From: Pseudomonadota bacterium
Lineage (GTDB): Bacteria > Pseudomonadota > Gammaproteobacteria > Burkholderiales > Burkholderiaceae
Direction: 5' to 3'
Assembly (NCBI GenBank): GCA_021783435.1
Contig: JAJXUC010000135.1
Coordinates: 1 to 10,319 of the forward strand
Length of the DNA: 10,319 bases
The translations under genes and the position numbers were made by a program. How positions within the stretch are numbered: the first letter of the stretch is position 1; the number at the start of each line of letters is the position of its first letter. The notes under the pieces were generated by a model that saw only the letters and a list, made by a program, of their open reading frames with translations, was not told the origin of the DNA and searched no databases. Below, piece after piece: positions 8,001 through 10,319 of the stretch.

Positions 8001-8908
8001 GCGTGCTCGACTACGGCACGCCCGAATCGCTGGAGTTCATCCGCGCGCATGCCGATGAACTCGCCGCCGTATTGGTCGAACCCGTGCAAAGCCGCCGACC
8101 CGAATTCCAACCCGTCGAATTCCTCAAGGAAATCCGCACCATCACCGAACGCAGCGGCGCTTGCCTGATTTTCGACGAAGTCATCACCGGATTCAGATCC
8201 GCCCTGGGGGGAACCCAGCAGCTCTTCGGCATACGCGCAGATCTGGCCACTTACGGCAAGGTCATCGGCGGAGGCATGCCCATTGGCGTCGTTGCGGGCA
8301 GGCGTGAGTTCATCGATGCGCTCGACGGCGGCGCCTGGCAATACGGCGATGACTCAATTCCCACTATCGGCGTGACCTACTTCGCCGGCACCTTCGTGCG
8401 CCACCCCTTGGCGCTGGCCGCCGCGCATGCCAGCCTGCTGCACCTCAAAGCGCAAGGACCGGCGCTGCAAAACACGCTCAACGCCAAGACCGCGCAAATG
8501 GCCGGCGAGCTGACTGCGTTCTGCCGTCAAGTCGGTGCGCCGCTGGAAATCCGTCATTTCGCCTCGCTTTGGCGCGTGGGCTGGCTGGAAGATCACCCGC
8601 TGCAAGACCTGCTGTTTGCCATGATGCGCAGCCGCGGCGTACACATCCTCGACAACTTCCCCTGCTTTCTGACTACGGCGCACAGCGAAGCCGACATCCG
8701 CCTGATCGTAGAAGCGTTCAAGGACTCGGTGCGCGAATTGCAGGAGGCGGAATTCCTGCCGCAGCGCAAATCATCGGCATCGGCGTCTTTCGACGCCAGC
8801 CACCCGCCCGTGCCCGGCGCACGCATCGGCAAAGACCCCGGCGGCAACCCCGCCTGGTTCGTCCCCAACCCCGAGCAGCCCGGCAAGTACCTGCGCCTCG
8901 ACGCCTGA
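2081..8908 (+). CDS. Hybrid NRPS-PKS megasynthase A-PCP-KS-AT-ACP-aminotransferase (predicted proline starter)
   Basis: A 2275-residue multidomain enzyme that appears to start an assembly line. Domains by residue: adenylation about 25-535, peptidyl carrier about 545-615 (Ser576), ketosynthase 643-1068 (Cys814, His950, His990), malonyl-type acyltransferase about 1085-1511 (Ser1256), acyl carrier about 1568-1643 (Ser1602), Pro/Ala-rich linker 1644-1760, class III PLP aminotransferase 1761-2228 (Lys2060), and a C-terminal tail. All core motifs look intact. There is no C domain before the A domain, and no KR, DH or ER, so the beta-ketone formed after one malonyl extension should remain for transamination. 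The order KS-AT-ACP-AMT is that of MycA/ItuA (iturin lipopeptides) and resembles McyE (microcystin), but those use acyl or aryl starters whereas this one starts with an amino acid, predicted proline. The likely bound product is 3-amino-3-(pyrrolidin-2-yl)propanoyl-ACP. The next NRPS gene begins 7 nt after the stop. Domain content is sure; the substrate is inference. Confidence 0.96.
   Translation: [2275 protein letters not shown]
2153..3685 (+). other. Adenylation domain, predicted L-proline
   Basis: Residues about 25-535. Core motifs seen: FTYDEL (A1), [12 protein letters not shown] (A2), [11 protein letters not shown] (A3), FDVAFQELF (A4), NHYGPSES (A5), YLTGDL (A7), [20 protein letters not shown] (A8) and NGKLDRRAL (A10, Lys519). 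Aligning by eye to GrsA-Phe, the specificity positions are Asp225, Val226, Gln229, Phe268, Ile295, Ala297, His322, Val330, Val331 and Lys519, that is DVQFIAHVVK. From memory this equals or is one residue from published proline codes (DVQLIAHVVK in gramicidin S; a Phe variant in cyanobacterial prolyl domains). The domain activates the amino acid as its AMP ester and loads the following carrier. Confidence 0.85.
3713..3925 (+). other. Peptidyl carrier protein domain
   Basis: Residues about 545-615. [16 protein letters not shown] carries the phosphopantetheine-attachment Ser576. It would hold the starter aminoacyl group and present it to the adjoining ketosynthase. Confidence 0.92.
4007..5284 (+). 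other. Ketosynthase domain, NRPS-to-PKS interface type
   Basis: Residues 643-1068. It begins [15 protein letters not shown] and ends [15 protein letters not shown]. The triad is complete: Cys814 in [10 protein letters not shown], His950 in [12 protein letters not shown] and His990 in [12 protein letters not shown]. The active site reads TACSTS rather than the TACSSS usual in pure modular PKSs; I recall this form from hybrid NRPS-PKS ketosynthases that accept aminoacyl groups. It would condense the aminoacyl starter with malonyl-ACP. Confidence 0.95.
5333..6613 (+). other. Acyltransferase domain, malonyl-CoA type
   Basis: Residues about 1085-1511. [14 protein letters not shown] starts the core, Ser1256 lies in GHSIGEF, and the specificity motif is HAFH (1352-1355), the malonyl form; methylmalonyl domains have YASH. 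The [10 protein letters not shown] post-AT linker closes the region. No reductive domain follows. Confidence 0.92.
6782..7009 (+). other. Acyl carrier protein domain
   Basis: Residues about 1568-1643. The attachment serine is Ser1602 in [11 protein letters not shown]. The following helix, [13 protein letters not shown], resembles carriers directly upstream of aminotransferase domains. It would hold the beta-keto and then the beta-amino acyl unit. Confidence 0.9.
7010..7360 (+). other. Low-complexity ACP-aminotransferase linker with a Gln/Met helix
   Basis: Residues 1644-1760 are rich in Pro, Ala, Ser and Thr with short imperfect repeats such as [12 protein letters not shown] and PTPTQTP. In the middle, about 1688-1709, the composition changes to an amphipathic helix, [19 protein letters not shown]. 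The flanks look disordered; the helix may pair in a dimer or dock on a neighbouring domain. Confidence 0.7.
7361..8764 (+). other. In-line class III PLP aminotransferase domain
   Basis: Residues 1761-2228, of the glutamate-1-semialdehyde aminotransferase-like group used in iturin, mycosubtilin and microcystin synthases. Seen: [23 protein letters not shown], split here as DLDGNEYVD and [45 protein letters not shown] with Asp2032 for the pyridine nitrogen; and [13 protein letters not shown] with the PLP lysine Lys2060. All look functional. It would convert the beta-ketone on the preceding ACP to an amine. Confidence 0.93.
8765..8905 (+). other. C-terminal linker/docking tail of the megasynthase
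   Basis: Residues 2229-2275: a short Ser/Ala spacer, then [19 protein letters not shown] and a Pro-rich run ending GKYLRL. From memory, similar segments join aminotransferase and condensation domains inside longer synthetases. Here the protein stops just after it, so the segment may serve as a docking element for the next protein. Confidence 0.5.
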
Positions 8909-8915
8909 AAAAGCC

Positions 8916-10319
8916 ATGGACACTTCCACCGCGGTCGATTACGACCCCTTCGCCGACGCCGCGCCCGTCGCCCGCGTCGCTCCCACCACCGAAGCCCAGC
9001 GCGAAATCTGGCTGGCCTGCCAACTCGGCGGCGGCGCCACGCTGGCGTACAACGAATCCATCACCCTGCATCTGCGCGGCGCAGTCGATCTGCCGGCGCT
9101 CAGTGCCGCGGTGCGCGCCCTGCCGGATCGCCATGACGCGCTGCGCGCCACCCTCAGCGCCGATGGGGAACAGTTGCTCATCGCCGAGCGTCTGAACCTC
9201 GACATCCCCACAGACGATCTGCGCGGACTCACCGCCGAGCAAGGCGATGACGCCCTGAAGCAAGCCGCCGCGCAGGCCGTCGCCATGCCTTTCGATCTGC
9301 AACAAGGGCCGATGTTTCGCGCACGCCTGCTGCGCCTGGCCGACGATCACATCGCCCTGCTGCTCAGCGCGCACCACATCGTCTGCGATGGCTGGTCGTT
9401 CGGCGTCCTGGTGGACGAAATCGGTGCGCTTTACTCGGCCCGCAAGGGCGAAGCCCCCGAGCCCGAGGCGCCCGCGAGCTTCGCTTCGTTTGCGCAAGCG
9501 CTTTCCGCGCGACAAGGCAGCGCCGAACATCAGGCCGATGAGGCGTACTGGCTGAACCGCTACGCCAGCATTCCCGCAGTGCTGGAGCTGCCTTGCGACC
9601 ACCCCCGGCCCGCCACGCGCGCTTTCGACTCCAAGCGCATCGACCATGTGCTGCCCGCAAACTTGGTGAGCGCGGTGCGTCAGCTCGGCGCCAAGTCCGG
9701 CGCCAGTCTGTTCTCCACCCTGCTGTGCAGCTTCGGTGCGTTGCTGCAGCGTCTTTCGGGCAATGATGAAGTGGTGGTCGGCGTACCCGCTGCGGGGCAA
9801 ACGCTCCCGGGTTTCGAAACCGTCGTCGGCCACGGCGTCAATCTACTGCCTTTGCGGCTGATGCCCGACGCCGCCGTCCCGCTGGCGCAGTCGCTGCCCG
9901 CCGTGCAATCGGCCGTGCTCGATGCCTTCGAACACCAGCATTACACCTTCGGCACCCTGCTGCAAAAACTGTTGATCGAACGCGATCCATCGCGGGTGCC
10001 GCTCGCCCCGGTGATGTTCAATCTCGACCAGGCCATGGATCTGCGCAGCTTTGGCCATCTGCAAGTCAGTACGGTTTATAACCCGCGGCAGGCCGAGAAC
10101 TTCGAACTGTCCATCAACGCCGTCCCCGTGGTCAACGGCGGCCTATGGCTCGAGTGCCAATACGCCACCGCGCTGTTCGACGAAGCCACCGTGTGCCGCT
10201 GGCTGGCGAGCTACCAAGCCTTGCTGACGCATCTCTGTGCCGCGCCCGATGCGGCGCTCGGCGCCATCGACATCGTCACCGACGCCGACCGGCAGCAACT
10301 GGCGCAACTCAATGCCACG
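8916..10319 (+). CDS. NRPS, N-terminal part: condensation domain and start of an adenylation domain (runs off the window)
   Basis: An open frame of 468 codons with no stop before the window end. A 23-residue lead containing DYDPFA precedes the condensation domain, which spans about residues 24-440: TTEAQREIWLACQLG (C1), RHDALRATLS (C2), HHIVCDGWSFGVLVDEI (C3) with His154 as the catalytic second His and Asp158, YWLNRYA (C4), VVVGVPAAGQ with VGHGVNLLPLR (C5), HQHYTFGTLL (C6) and RDPSRVPLAPVMF (C7). The last residues, DRQQLAQLNAT, look like the entry to an adenylation domain. It would condense the beta-aminoacyl unit from the preceding protein with the next amino acid. ATG at 8916 lies 7 nt after the upstream stop with only a weak A-rich site, so translational coupling is likely. 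Frame and family are sure; the remaining domains and the amino acid are outside the window. Confidence 0.93.
   Translation, partial: MDTSTAVDYDPFADAAPVARVAPTTEAQREIWLACQLGGGATLAYNESITLHLRGAVDLPALSAAVRALPDRHDALRATLSADGEQLLIAERLNLDIPTDDLRGLTAEQGDDALKQAAAQAVAMPFDLQQGPMFRARLLRLADDHIALLLSAHHIVCDGWSFGVLVDEIGALYSARKGEAPEPEAPASFASFAQALSARQGSAEHQADEAYWLNRYASIPAVLELPCDHPRPATRAFDSKRIDHVLPANLVSAVRQLGAKSGASLFSTLLCSFGALLQRLSGNDEVVVGVPAAGQTLPGFETVVGHGVNLLPLRLMPDAAVPLAQSLPAVQSAVLDAFEHQHYTFGTLLQKLLIERDPSRVPLAPVMFNLDQAMDLRSFGHLQVSTVYNPRQAENFELSINAVPVVNGGLWLECQYATALFDEATVCRWLASYQALLTHLCAAPDAALGAIDIVTDADRQQLAQLNAT
8988..10235 (+). other. Condensation domain accepting a PKS/aminotransferase-derived donor
   Basis: Residues about 25-440 of the second NRPS protein. 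The HHxxxDG motif is intact (His153, His154, Asp158). The C1 form TEAQREIW and the C5 form GHGVNLLPLR, rather than the commoner GxFVNT form, match from memory the condensation domains that follow aminotransferase modules. Confidence 0.88.

Noticed and set aside
8900..8920. Frameshift that broke one fused synthetase into two
   Set aside because: The TGA stop precedes the short A run, so adding or removing a base there cannot join the frames, and the second frame has its own ATG 7 nt later.
8569..9195. A 208-codon + strand frame bridging the two megasynthase genes
   Set aside because: It is out of frame with both the aminotransferase and the condensation domain and yields an Arg/Pro-rich sequence; it is not a fusion of the two.
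8718..9833. A 371-codon open frame on the minus strand
   Set aside because: It covers the aminotransferase tail and the condensation domain, whose + strand motifs are intact; its Arg/Gly-rich translation is typical of a shadow frame.

Overview
The window looks like part of a biosynthetic gene cluster from a GC-rich proteobacterium, probably a betaproteobacterium of Burkholderiales type. That assignment rests only on GC-rich third codon positions, GTG and TTG starts, tight co-directional gene packing and protein flavour; there is no rRNA or marker gene to confirm it. All genes supported here lie on the + strand and are packed as a probable operon, with gaps of 20 and 14 nt, two ATGA-type overlaps and a 7 nt gap.

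Layout. Bases 1-67 hold the tyrosine-rich end of an upstream gene, perhaps an exopolysaccharide tyrosine autokinase (weak). 88-963 encodes a JmjC/cupin_8 protein with an intact set of Fe(II)/2-oxoglutarate residues in FIH-1 spacing. 979-2031 encodes an integral-membrane acyltransferase-3 family protein. 2028-2084 is an 18-codon micro-ORF that overlaps both neighbours. 2081-8908 is a 2275-residue hybrid NRPS-PKS megasynthase: A-PCP-KS-AT-ACP-linker-aminotransferase. 8916 to the window end (468 codons, no stop reached) is the start of the next NRPS: a condensation domain followed by the first residues of an adenylation domain.

How it would work. The first protein has no upstream C domain, so it should start the assembly line. 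The A-domain specificity residues read by eye are D-V-Q-F-I-A-H-V-V-K, which matches published proline codes. Prolyl-PCP would pass to the KS; the AT carries the malonyl-type HAFH motif; there is no KR, DH or ER, so the beta-ketone remains and can be transaminated by the in-line class III aminotransferase, as in the iturin/mycosubtilin and microcystin systems. The predicted ACP-bound unit is 3-amino-3-(pyrrolidin-2-yl)propanoyl, an amino counterpart of detoxinine. The C domain of the next protein would then join it to an amino acid whose A domain lies past the window. The JmjC protein and the acyltransferase are candidate tailoring enzymes, but they could instead belong to an upstream polysaccharide locus.

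No rRNA, tRNA, CRISPR, insertion sequence, terminator or convincing promoter was seen. No stretch over 300 bases lacks a gene.
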